Below are positions 34,311 through 41,960 of a stretch of DNA of 41,960 nt, in pieces. The position numbers and the translations under genes were made by a program. This DNA comes from Promethearchaeota archaeon (lineage in GTDB: Archaea; Asgardarchaeota; Thorarchaeia; Thorarchaeales; Thorarchaeaceae), in contig WJMJ01000072.1 of the NCBI GenBank assembly GCA_014728035.1, positions 1-41,960 on the forward strand, in the 5' to 3' direction. The notes under the pieces were generated by a model. It did no database searches, had not been told where the DNA came from, and saw only the letters and a list, made by a program, of their open reading frames with translations. The stretch's first letter is position 1, and each line of letters begins with the position of its first letter.

Positions 34311-35894
34311 ATGAAGAAATTACTCATTACCGACACAACTTTACGAGATGCACATCAGTCTCTTATCGCGACCCGAATGCGTACTGAACACATGCTCCCA
34401 ATCTGTGAAAAAATCGATAAGATTGGATACCACTCTCTTGAGATGTGGGGTGGGGCTACTTTTGATAGCATGATGCGGTTCCTTGATGAAGACCCTTGGG
34501 AACGCGTTGAACTGCTCAAAAGTGCTATGCCTAAAACTCCATTCCAGATGCTTCTTCGCGGTTCTAATGTCGTTGGATACAAACAATATCCCGATGACGT
34601 ACTCGAGGCCTTTGTAGAAGAAGCAGTGAAGGTGGGCATTGATATTTTTCGGATTTTTGATGCTCTTAATGATGTTCGAAACATGAAGGCGGCGATGAAG
34701 TTTGTAAATCGGGAGGGAGGTCACACGCAGGCTAGTATCAGTTACACAACATCTCCTGTACATACAATAGAGAAATTCGTAGAGACCGCAAAGGAATTAG
34801 CGGCACTTGATGCAGACTCAATATGTATCAAAGACATGGCGGGGTTGATAACACCTAAAGCTGCAGCTGATCTTGTTACACGTCTGAAAGAAGAGGTTTC
34901 GATACCAATTCAATTGCATTCCCATTATACAAGTGGAATGGCATCCATGGCGTATCTGAAAGCAGCTGAGGTTGGAGTGGATGTTGTAGACTGTGCCATA
35001 TCGTCATTATCCGGAGCGACTTCTCAACCTGCAACAGAATCGATTGTTGAGAGTCTTAAAGGAAGCTCCCGTGATACAAAGCTGAACGTGAACCTGTTGG
35101 CAGACATTGCGTCATATTTCCGAGATATCAGAAGAAAGTATGCTCAATTTGAAGGAAGCTTGCAAGGTGTGAATCCTCAGGTGTTGGTCTTCCAGATTCC
35201 TGGTGGAATGTTATCTAATCTGGACAATCAACTTCGGGAACAGGGAGCACTTGATAGATACGATGAGGTGTTAGAAGAAGTACCACGAGTCAGAGCGGAC
35301 CTTGGTTATCCCCCACTAGTTACACCTTCCAGTCAGATAGTTGGAACGCAGGCTACATTGAATGTTGTCACTGGAGAACGATATAAGATGGTTCCGCACG
35401 AGGTAAAACAATACGTTAGAGGATATTATGGGCGGCCACCAGCACCTATCGACCCGGAGATCAAGAAGCTGATTATTGGAGATGAAGAACCTTTGGATGA
35501 TCGTCCTGCTAGTCTGCTCAAACCAGAACTACCCAAGGCGAAAGAAGCACTCAAGGATATTCCTCATGAACGTCGCGACCTTATTTCTTATGCACTCTTT
35601 CCTCAATATGCTCTGGATTTTCTGAAAAGAAAAGCTGCTAGAACTACCATGGGTGAGATTACTGAAGAACACGAGATTGCTCTTATTGCAGCAGTTCTAC
35701 ATAGTAGCAGACAGGCGGGTGCAGGTGTAGTGAGCACACATGGATTAGGTGGAGCTTGGAGTCAAGGAGCACGCGAAGGACTTCATGACGGCAGAGTAGT
35801 TACTCTTACCGGGCAATGGGAACGAGCATCATCTCGGTGGAGTTCTGTAGGAAGAAAACGATTGATGAAGTCAAGACAACAGGGGGGTCCATAA
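34311..35894 (+). CDS. pyruvate/oxaloacetate carboxyltransferase (OadA/PycB/transcarboxylase 5S type)
   Basis: This 527-residue carboxyltransferase has an HMGL-like TIM barrel: ITDTTLRDAHQSLIATRM (metal Asp8), IFRIFDALND, ICIKDMAGL with the carbamylated-type Lys174, and LHSHYTSGM with metal ligands His203 and His205. A PycB/OadA C-terminal domain follows (QIPGGMLSNL, TPSSQIVGTQA). It transfers carboxyl between carrier biotin and pyruvate/oxaloacetate. No biotin domain is attached; the carrier is the next gene, overlapping by one base (TAATG). The last 70 residues (EEHEIALIAAVLHSSRQAG, then GQWERASSRWSSVGRK) resemble small subunits such as OadG or the haloarchaeal PccX (an acidic AAI helix followed by W...GR), suggesting a fused accessory segment. 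Confidence 0.92.
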   Translation: MKKLLITDTTLRDAHQSLIATRMRTEHMLPICEKIDKIGYHSLEMWGGATFDSMMRFLDEDPWERVELLKSAMPKTPFQMLLRGSNVVGYKQYPDDVLEAFVEEAVKVGIDIFRIFDALNDVRNMKAAMKFVNREGGHTQASISYTTSPVHTIEKFVETAKELAALDADSICIKDMAGLITPKAAADLVTRLKEEVSIPIQLHSHYTSGMASMAYLKAAEVGVDVVDCAISSLSGATSQPATESIVESLKGSSRDTKLNVNLLADIASYFRDIRRKYAQFEGSLQGVNPQVLVFQIPGGMLSNLDNQLREQGALDRYDEVLEEVPRVRADLGYPPLVTPSSQIVGTQATLNVVTGERYKMVPHEVKQYVRGYYGRPPAPIDPEIKKLIIGDEEPLDDRPASLLKPELPKAKEALKDIPHERRDLISYALFPQYALDFLKRKAARTTMGEITEEHEIALIAAVLHSSRQAGAGVVSTHGLGGAWSQGAREGLHDGRVVTLTGQWERASSRWSSVGRKRLMKSRQQGGP

Positions 35895-36418
35895 TGAGTC
35901 CCAAGTACGAAGCATCAATTGATGATAGAATTTACGAGGTTGACGTGAAGACACTTGATGAAGGAGGTCTTCTTATCGTAAAGATAGGAGAACAGAGTTA
36001 TTCAATCAAGACGACACAGAATGAGGATGGGACTTGGACCGCAAATGATACGACTTCCGACTATACCATCGATATTGTGAAACGAACTGGCTCAAAGATT
36101 GAATTGGAAATTAATGGCGAGCAACGTGTATTAGAATGGGGGCGAAAAAGATCCCAAGACACAATAGCTCCGACAACAACCTCGTCGAAAAGTGGTCCAA
36201 AGGAAGAGGGTGGTGTTTACCCACCAATGCCTGGAAAGATTACTGAAGTTCACGTCGAAGTGGGTACCGAAGTTTCAAGTGGTGAAACAGTATGTATCCT
36301 AGAAGCAATGAAGATGTTCAATGAACTCAAATCTCCTAAAGATGGGATTGTGAAAGAAGTTAATATCAAACAAGGTTCAATGGTTACACCTACAGATTTG
36401 CTGATATTGATTGAATGA
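35894..36418 (+). CDS. biotin carboxyl carrier protein
   Basis: The 174-residue protein has an N-terminal beta-rich domain (about 1-85), a Thr/Ser/Pro/Lys linker (about 86-108) and a biotinyl domain (PPMPGKITEVHVEVGTEV...). The biotin-accepting Lys140 is in the canonical EAMKM, followed by the KQGSMVTPTDLL hairpin. The start is the ATG at 35894 that overlaps the upstream stop; a GTG/ATG frame beginning at 35816 would run inside the carboxyltransferase gene. It shuttles carboxyl between the 5S-type subunit upstream and, probably, the 12S-type subunit at 24111. The ligase at 19229 would biotinylate it. Confidence 0.93.
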   Translation: MSPKYEASIDDRIYEVDVKTLDEGGLLIVKIGEQSYSIKTTQNEDGTWTANDTTSDYTIDIVKRTGSKIELEINGEQRVLEWGRKRSQDTIAPTTTSSKSGPKEEGGVYPPMPGKITEVHVEVGTEVSSGETVCILEAMKMFNELKSPKDGIVKEVNIKQGSMVTPTDLLILIE

Positions 36419-36431
36419 AGGTCTGATACAA

Positions 36432-37598
36432 ATGCCAGATGTAAATGTGATTGGAGTTGGAATGACACCTTTTGGAGTGCTTGAAGATGGGATAACTGAT
36501 TTAGCAATCCAGGCTGCCATGGAAGCTATGATGGACTCGTCAACACTAGAATACTCTTTTGACCGGCTTGTCGTAGGCTCTCAGAATCCGGATGAGTTCA
36601 CAGAAAAGGGTCATTTATCTACCCTACTTGCAGATCGTCTTGGTCTGGTTCCTGCAGGTGCAACTCGTGTTGAAACAGGCCCATCTTCTGGCTCTAGTGC
36701 TTTTGAAACTGGTTATGCTATGGTTGCATCTGGACTAGCAGAACTCGTTCTTGTAATCGGTGTCGAGAAAATGTCTGCTGTGAAACGTGGCATTGCTTCC
36801 AAAATCCTAGCAAAGATGATGAGTTACGATAACGAAATTCCTTATGGTGCAACTCCTGCTGCTCTTGGTGCTATGGTTGCTCGAAGATATATGCATGATT
36901 ATGGTCTTACTCGTGATGAATTATCTCTGGTTCCGGTGAAGGCTCACAAAAACGGTGCGAAAAACCCGCTTGCTCATTTCCAAAAAGAAGTGACCGTTGA
37001 AAAGGTAAGTAATAGTCGAATTATTGCAGATCCTCTCACCCTATACGATAGTTGTCCTACATCAGACGGAGCGGCTGCAGTTGTGATTGCATCAGATAGT
37101 ATAGTTCGTCAATTAGGCCTGAAAGATCAAGCTATCAAGGTTGTAGGTATTGGACATGGTACTGATTATCATGCAGTACAACATCGCTTGTCGCTAACAT
37201 CTTTCTATGCAACAATTCATGCTGCAAACCTTGCTTTTACCATGGCTGGCATCGAACCTGAGAATGTTGATATATGTGAGATTCATGATGCATTCTCAAT
37301 TCTTGAATTGGTCAATTTGGAAGATTTAGGTTTGGCAGAACGTGGAAACGCAATAGAATCAATCAAGGATGGCACTTCAGAGGTTGGTGGGTCAATGCCT
37401 GTTAATCCAAGTGGGGGTCTCAAATCCCGAGGCCATCCTACAGGAGCTACCGGTATAGCCCAGATTCGTGATTTGGTTCTACAATTACGTGGTCTCTATC
37501 CCACACCCCTCCAAGTAGATGATCCTGAAATTGGACTTGCCCACAATATTGGGGGTTTTGGAAACAATATGCTTGTTACAATTCTAAGTAGAAATTAG
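36432..37598 (+). CDS. thiolase-superfamily (SCPx-like) protein lacking the nucleophilic cysteine
   Basis: The protein of about 388 residues has the SCPx-type thiolase layout: VIGVGMTPFG, LVLVIGVEKMS, ICEIHDAFSILELVNLEDLGL, NPSGGLKSRGHPTGATG and AHNIGGFGNN. The active-site histidine of GHPTGATG is present. At the nucleophile site, where related archaeal thiolases read VEAACASGGAA, this protein reads VETGPSSGSSA, so proline stands in place of cysteine. It may be non-catalytic, a scaffold, or an acyl-CoA binder such as the partner of a DUF35 protein. The ATG at 36432 is preferred to the TTG at 36411 that lies inside the carrier gene. It is the third gene of the biotin operon. Confidence 0.8.
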   Translation: MPDVNVIGVGMTPFGVLEDGITDLAIQAAMEAMMDSSTLEYSFDRLVVGSQNPDEFTEKGHLSTLLADRLGLVPAGATRVETGPSSGSSAFETGYAMVASGLAELVLVIGVEKMSAVKRGIASKILAKMMSYDNEIPYGATPAALGAMVARRYMHDYGLTRDELSLVPVKAHKNGAKNPLAHFQKEVTVEKVSNSRIIADPLTLYDSCPTSDGAAAVVIASDSIVRQLGLKDQAIKVVGIGHGTDYHAVQHRLSLTSFYATIHAANLAFTMAGIEPENVDICEIHDAFSILELVNLEDLGLAERGNAIESIKDGTSEVGGSMPVNPSGGLKSRGHPTGATGIAQIRDLVLQLRGLYPTPLQVDDPEIGLAHNIGGFGNNMLVTILSRN

Positions 37599-37833
37599 TT
37601 ACACGTTTCTAGTAAAATTATCAGAATATCGAATTATTGTAACATTTGTACAAAGTTTCCTTATTAATAATCATTTCTTCTTTTTCACTAGAATGAACAA
37701 GGTTTGACAAGAGCACAATTCACTAGGGACAAAGAATTGTGGTCTAATTAAAGGGGTCTGCTTTCGAAAAACACCTTGGTTCTATCGTTAGATGACTCCT
37801 TTTCAGTCGGATATCATAATGGAGTAAAACAAA

Positions 37834-39000
37834 ATGCCAGAAGGACTCGCAGTTCTAAAATGGGATGATGAACTGGGACCCGTGGTTACCTCCAAAACTC
37901 CCAAGAGTCTACAAATAGGTCTGGACCCGACAACTTCAATGCGGGTCTATGGTATTGCCACTCTTGGAGAAACTGAGGAATCACAGAAGCCCGGATTCAA
38001 TTCACTTGCTTTTGATGAGTTTAAGCTCGCGGTGTATTACGGCGGGCTCAATATGCATTTGAAGGGACAACCATCAATGGTTTTCCTAGTTCTTGGTCCT
38101 CATGAGGACCCTGACGTATACAAAGATGCACTTCCTGAAATTGCAACACAGATTTTCTTGAATTTGGACGATGACCAATATACGAAAATGGTTCCAAAGC
38201 TGTACAAGCAGATTTCCAGGTACACCCAGATGACGCCGGAACAAAGACAAGCGTCTATATTGAGTGATCCTGTACGAAGAACACTTCTTCAGACCCTAAT
38301 TCGAAATGGAACCGTCCAAAATGCGGACTTGGAACAGATGATTTTCGAAGAGGTAGGGAAGAAGATAGATGTAGATATGGTTCTACGCCCTCTTGTCAAG
38401 ATGGGTATCATCGCGACTGGTTGGGTAGAAGGACTTTCTTCTGAAGTCGTATATCTCACTCGTGCGATTCTTATCTTGAGAAAGACTCCAATAGAAACCC
38501 TGCGGCAAGTAAAGGCAGGAAAGATTTCCACAGCAGTTGCAAAACAGTTTTTGGAAACTACAAAACGATATCATCGTGAATATGTGTCCAAGCTTAGAAA
38601 AGACCTCTCTGAAACTATATGGAATGAGGCTGAAGAGCTTGCAAAACACATGCTTGATTTTCAAGTTTATGACTTACTACAAATTCTTCGAGAAGGACCT
38701 CAAGTTTCTGAAGATCTTCTCGGAATGCTTGACATCACTCAGGCTGGATTGAGAAAACTGCTAAAGAAACTAGAGAAGAATGGAATTCTCATCACTGTTA
38801 ATGATGAAGAAGGTAGGCAACATGTTCTACTGAAGAGCAGTCCAGAAGTTGTGACTGTCTATCCTGAGTGGCTGATTGAACGAACTGTGTCTCTGTATAA
38901 CGCAGAGGAAATTCCGAGTCGCCAAGCATTACATTACTTGGAGGTTCTCAAACAGTTCCATCCATCACAGGCCACCAAAATGGTTACGGGGGTAGAGTAA
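37834..39000 (+). CDS. longin-like domain fused to two winged-helix domains
   Basis: Residues about 1-128 of the 388-residue protein (GLAVLKWDDELGPVVTSKTP, then RVYGIATLG, FKLAVYYGGLNMHLKGQPSMVFLVLG and a long final helix) have the strand order and the KWD..LGPV opening of longin-like domains found in Asgard and related archaea. A winged helix (about 137-205: DPVRRTLLQTLIRNGTVQNADL), a helical hairpin and a second winged helix (about 275-325: VYDLLQILREGPQVSEDLL) follow. An adaptor or transcriptional regulator that responds to a small GTPase is a reasonable guess, not a demonstrated role. GGAG stands about 9 bases before the ATG. Its stop abuts the start of the secreted protein gene. Confidence 0.65.
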   Translation: MPEGLAVLKWDDELGPVVTSKTPKSLQIGLDPTTSMRVYGIATLGETEESQKPGFNSLAFDEFKLAVYYGGLNMHLKGQPSMVFLVLGPHEDPDVYKDALPEIATQIFLNLDDDQYTKMVPKLYKQISRYTQMTPEQRQASILSDPVRRTLLQTLIRNGTVQNADLEQMIFEEVGKKIDVDMVLRPLVKMGIIATGWVEGLSSEVVYLTRAILILRKTPIETLRQVKAGKISTAVAKQFLETTKRYHREYVSKLRKDLSETIWNEAEELAKHMLDFQVYDLLQILREGPQVSEDLLGMLDITQAGLRKLLKKLEKNGILITVNDEEGRQHVLLKSSPEVVTVYPEWLIERTVSLYNAEEIPSRQALHYLEVLKQFHPSQATKMVTGVE

Positions 39001-41960
39001 ATGGATAACAAATTTAAACTTTCAATTATGATTTTCCTAGCAGTACTTCTTATTCTTCCAGCAAGTAATGGGACTCCTATTGCAAACACATCTAATGCTG
39101 ATGGATTCACAATGGATTCACCATTATCAATGCATAATGGAGAAATGGAGATTGCTGAGGTACAAGATTTAGCAAATTGGTGGAACTCGACCTATATCTA
39201 TCGTAGGTATTTCAACTTTACAGAACCTGGAGTTTCTGACAGAACTTTGGTTCCTGTTCATGTTGACCTGACTTTCGAGGATGGCCATTGTTATGATGGT
39301 TCCCTTCGAGCACTCTACTATGATAATAGTTCAGAAACATGGACAGAGCTTCCATTTCAAGTCTGGAATGTATCTTATTATTCTGCTGAATTTATTCAGT
39401 CAGCAACCGTCACATTCTCAGTCAATGTCACTCAAGGTACTCTTGATTGGAATTACTATGTATATTATGCAAAGGTTGATGTCGGAACTGTCAGTTATCC
39501 TGACTACTATCCTTTTGTCTACAAGAGCTATACCTTCTCACTTATCGAAATGGTCTCATATTACGACAACAACAATTACTATGTCGAGATGTGGGATGAT
39601 GCTAACGACTTATGGGATGATCCCAGAAATCTAGATTCAGAATGGTCAAGTGGAACTGTGTACGTTTCCAGCGTTCCAGATGGTACGTTAAATAAACTGG
39701 AGAACGCTAGGTATGAACCAAATTCATACGGTGGCGGAGACTTCTATGGATTCTATGCGGTTTATTCAAATTATCCAATGGCTGTTCAAATGGGTCAGGG
39801 TGATGAGGGTAGCAATCCTGCAATCAACGACTGGTTCCCAGGCGTTGACCAACTAGGTGTTGGAGTAGGTCACGAGTTTATCCTCGGTGGTGTAGAAGGT
39901 TTTGATGATAGAAACGAGGGGACTTATTGGATTCAAGCTATGGAGAACAATACAGAAATTTATGAATGGGATGCAACTGGTCTTACCAGTGACTTCTCAC
40001 TTTGGGAATTCTTTGATGGCTCAGCTGTTACAGAATGGCCAGCAGTTCTTGATGCTGGTGAATATATTGCAAAGCGACAAGTCGACTACAATGTTATTAC
40101 CATGGTCAATTCAACAAATCGAATATCATTCCGTGCTGGTGACGTTGATGCTTCTTTTGCAAGAGATGTATGGGGATGTTATTCCGCAGTTAATGGTCAA
40201 TTAGCTGGAGAAGAATTCTACATTATTGATATGGGTAACTCACGAGATTACATACGAGTAACCAATCTTGGTGATGCTACCGTGGATGTAGATTGGCGTC
40301 GAAACGATGGGTCTGGTTGGACTTCATGGACTACTATTTCTATTGCAGCAAATAGCTCATCTTTGATTGCTCGTGGCGTCGCATCTGACTCGAATCCCGA
40401 GGATGTAACTCATATCCGTGGTGAATCTGGTGCTATGCTTATGGTTGAGGGTCTATATAATCCTACAACCCAGGCAGACTCTGGAGATTGGATGCCAAGC
40501 CTAACAGGTGATCGTTTTGGTACCAACTTCAAGGTATGGGGTATCAGTCAATACAAGTTCTTCATAGTTGCTCAGGAAGATGCTCTGGTTGACATAACCG
40601 GATATAACAATGGCCAACTTGAAATTCCCGCAGGAGGTTGCGGTGTCTTTAGAACACTTTCTTCCTCTATGTCTTTGTATCATATTAATTCAAATGCTAC
40701 TATCAGTGTTGTGGATGTCGGTCGGTTCTCGACTAGCGCTCCTTATGCGCCTTCCGGAGATACTGGATACGGTTGGATGGTTCCATCTTATCATTCTGAT
40801 ATTGATCAAGCTGGACTAATTGCTGAATATGGTGAAGAAGTCCATCTATTTGAGTTTGATATTACAATTGTGGATGTTGATGGACAACCCATAGAAGGAG
40901 TAGCTGTCAGCTTACATAATGCTACAACTGGTACTCTTTGGACAGACGATCAGGGTGGCACTAGAACTGGAATAACCGATGCAACCGGGCTTGTTATTTT
41001 TGAAGGTCTTGATAATGCGACCTACGAAATACAAACAAGTATTGATGCAAAAGAGTGGCTAGGTGGATTTACAGACTATTCTGCAGTTTGGGTTAGAAAT
41101 GACTCCAATCATGAAATAACTGGTTCTGTGACTCCGGTTACAATCATCATGCCTATGGGTAGTTTCGATATTCATGCTACTGACCTGATGGGTGATGATT
41201 TAACAAAGACCGCTGATGAAACACTCTATTTGCGTGCTTCAAATGATACCAGTGTTACAAATGATGGTACTACTAATTACATATATACATCAGAAGTGAA
41301 TAGTACAGGATGGGCAAGTTTCTATAGGATTCCAGTGGATGATTATAGTTTCTTTGCAAGATATTCTGGTCCTGTTGAATCCTATGATTATGACGACCTT
41401 CTGAAATTCGCTAACTGGTCACTTTCCACAACCGATTTTGGTAACACTCCAGCATTCTATTGGGACATTCCTCTAGTTACTTTCACCATCAATGTCCCGT
41501 CTTGGGACGACCAGATGGTTGAGGATGCTACCATCACTGTAAACAACTCTATTGATGACGATGTATACAAAATCACAGAATACAGTGATGCAGATGGAAA
41601 CTTTACATTCTATCGTGTTGTTAATGGAACATGGAATTTGGACGTGTGGATTGCTGATGACTATGATGCAACACAACTGGCTAGAAATAATACCGAATCA
41701 ATTATTGACTTACAAGGTTACACCGAACGAGTCATCGAGATTCCCATATCTAGGTTAATTGTGAATGTCCAAACTGGACCAAATACATTTGTTCAAGGTG
41801 CACAGGTCAATGTGACTCTAGATGGAAGCGGAGCTCTTGTTGCACAGGGAACTACAAACAGCACTGGGCATGTTACATTCTTCTTTATTCACGCAAACAT
41901 GACCGATCCATATTCTGTTGGATTCGACCTGTCGGTGATTGCAGGTATTGAAAGTGCAAC
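39001..41960 (+). CDS. very large secreted/surface protein with beta-sandwich repeats (partial)
   Basis: The frame is open for more than 986 codons from ATG 39001 and runs off the right edge. A signal peptide is visible (KFKLSIMIFLAVLLILPAS, cleavage near residue 23). An N-terminal domain (about 60-180) begins WWNSTYIYRRYFNFTEPG, DUF2341-like. A central beta-rich region follows, then at least three Big/CarboxypepD-regulatory-like units: VDVDGQPIEGVAVSLHNATT...TDATGLVIFEGL; VEDATITVNN...DADGNFTFYRV; and FVQGAQVNVTLDGSG...NSTGHVTFFF. Many N-x-S/T sequons point to glycosylation outside the cell. The start directly follows the stop of the longin/winged-helix gene, with GGGGGT about 8-10 bases upstream, so the two may be co-translated. 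It is probably an adhesin or cell-surface protein; the C-terminus is not seen. Confidence 0.85.
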   Translation, partial: MDNKFKLSIMIFLAVLLILPASNGTPIANTSNADGFTMDSPLSMHNGEMEIAEVQDLANWWNSTYIYRRYFNFTEPGVSDRTLVPVHVDLTFEDGHCYDGSLRALYYDNSSETWTELPFQVWNVSYYSAEFIQSATVTFSVNVTQGTLDWNYYVYYAKVDVGTVSYPDYYPFVYKSYTFSLIEMVSYYDNNNYYVEMWDDANDLWDDPRNLDSEWSSGTVYVSSVPDGTLNKLENARYEPNSYGGGDFYGFYAVYSNYPMAVQMGQGDEGSNPAINDWFPGVDQLGVGVGHEFILGGVEGFDDRNEGTYWIQAMENNTEIYEWDATGLTSDFSLWEFFDGSAVTEWPAVLDAGEYIAKRQVDYNVITMVNSTNRISFRAGDVDASFARDVWGCYSAVNGQLAGEEFYIIDMGNSRDYIRVTNLGDATVDVDWRRNDGSGWTSWTTISIAANSSSLIARGVASDSNPEDVTHIRGESGAMLMVEGLYNPTTQADSGDWMPSLTGDRFGTNFKVWGISQYKFFIVAQEDALVDITGYNNGQLEIPAGGCGVFRTLSSSMSLYHINSNATISVVDVGRFSTSAPYAPSGDTGYGWMVPSYHSDIDQAGLIAEYGEEVHLFEFDITIVDVDGQPIEGVAVSLHNATTGTLWTDDQGGTRTGITDATGLVIFEGLDNATYEIQTSIDAKEWLGGFTDYSAVWVRNDSNHEITGSVTPVTIIMPMGSFDIHATDLMGDDLTKTADETLYLRASNDTSVTNDGTTNYIYTSEVNSTGWASFYRIPVDDYSFFARYSGPVESYDYDDLLKFANWSLSTTDFGNTPAFYWDIPLVTFTINVPSWDDQMVEDATITVNNSIDDDVYKITEYSDADGNFTFYRVVNGTWNLDVWIADDYDATQLARNNTESIIDLQGYTERVIEIPISRLIVNVQTGPNTFVQGAQVNVTLDGSGALVAQGTTNSTGHVTFFFIHANMTDPYSVGFDLSVIAGIESA

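Noticed and set aside
37599..37833. A gene in the gap before the longin/winged-helix gene
   Set aside because: Only A/T-rich sequence with possible promoter elements and a GGAG site before 37834; no frame with plausible composition.
39281..41758. Short frames on both strands within the large secreted protein
   Set aside because: The frame from 39001 is open to the edge with signal peptide and domain repeats; the short frames are shadows.
1..41960. tRNA or rRNA genes, CRISPR arrays, transposases
   Set aside because: No T-loop GTTCRANNC with a matching acceptor stem, no rRNA-like stretch, no regularly spaced repeats and no transposase or integrase motifs were seen.

Overview
The window reads as a piece of an archaeal genome, most likely an Asgard archaeon (Thorarchaeota-like; this placement is an inference). 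Archaeal signs are TATA-box promoters 25-30 bases before starts (for example 25722-25730, 27423-27431, 31798-31807), apparently leaderless genes next to genes with strong GGAGG/GGAGGTGA sites, frequent TTG and GTG starts, a methylmalonyl-CoA mutase split into two subunits, and several proteins with longin-like or related domains.

Layout. 1-3.8 kb: a truncated luciferase-like oxidoreductase, then a FAD oxidase plus Fe-S/CCG protein pair closed by a terminator. 4-7.1 kb: a GAF-PAS histidine kinase and two DUF998 membrane paralogues (minus strand). 7.2-10.8 kb: a zinc-ribbon membrane protein, a two-subunit CoA-transferase, a HAD hydrolase and an orphan. 10.9-15.7 kb: the methylmalonyl-CoA operon (B12 subunit, MeaB, catalytic subunit, epimerase) bracketed by two 90-residue TPR paralogues. 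15.7-19 kb: threonine aldolase, MFS transporter, Ntn-hydrolase-like protein. 19.2-22.4 kb: biotin ligase, RNase HIII-like nuclease, Acr3 arsenite exporter and ArsR. 22.5-25.7 kb: a 7TM sensor-like protein, a 62-residue protein and a biotin-dependent acyl-CoA carboxyltransferase. 25.7-27.3 kb: a probable structured RNA and a broken M3 oligopeptidase. 27.4-34.2 kb: two paralogous membrane proteins, a relic of a second M3 gene, a large TPR protein and an Eis-type acetyltransferase. 34.3-37.6 kb: a 5S/OadA-type carboxyltransferase, a biotin carrier and a thiolase-like protein. 37.8 kb to the end: a longin-plus-winged-helix protein and a very large secreted protein that runs off the window.

How it fits together. 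Mutase, mutase chaperone, epimerase, 12S-type and 5S-type carboxyltransferases, biotin carrier and biotin ligase together form the set needed for a methylmalonyl-CoA/oxaloacetate transcarboxylase (Wood-Werkman) route. No biotin carboxylase is visible here. The CoA-transferase and the lactate/glycolate-oxidase-like pair could feed or drain that route. The less described material is the longin-like regulatory proteins, the structured-RNA candidate at 25.75-26.03 kb, the two decayed M3 genes around one membrane-protein gene, and a thiolase without its nucleophilic cysteine.
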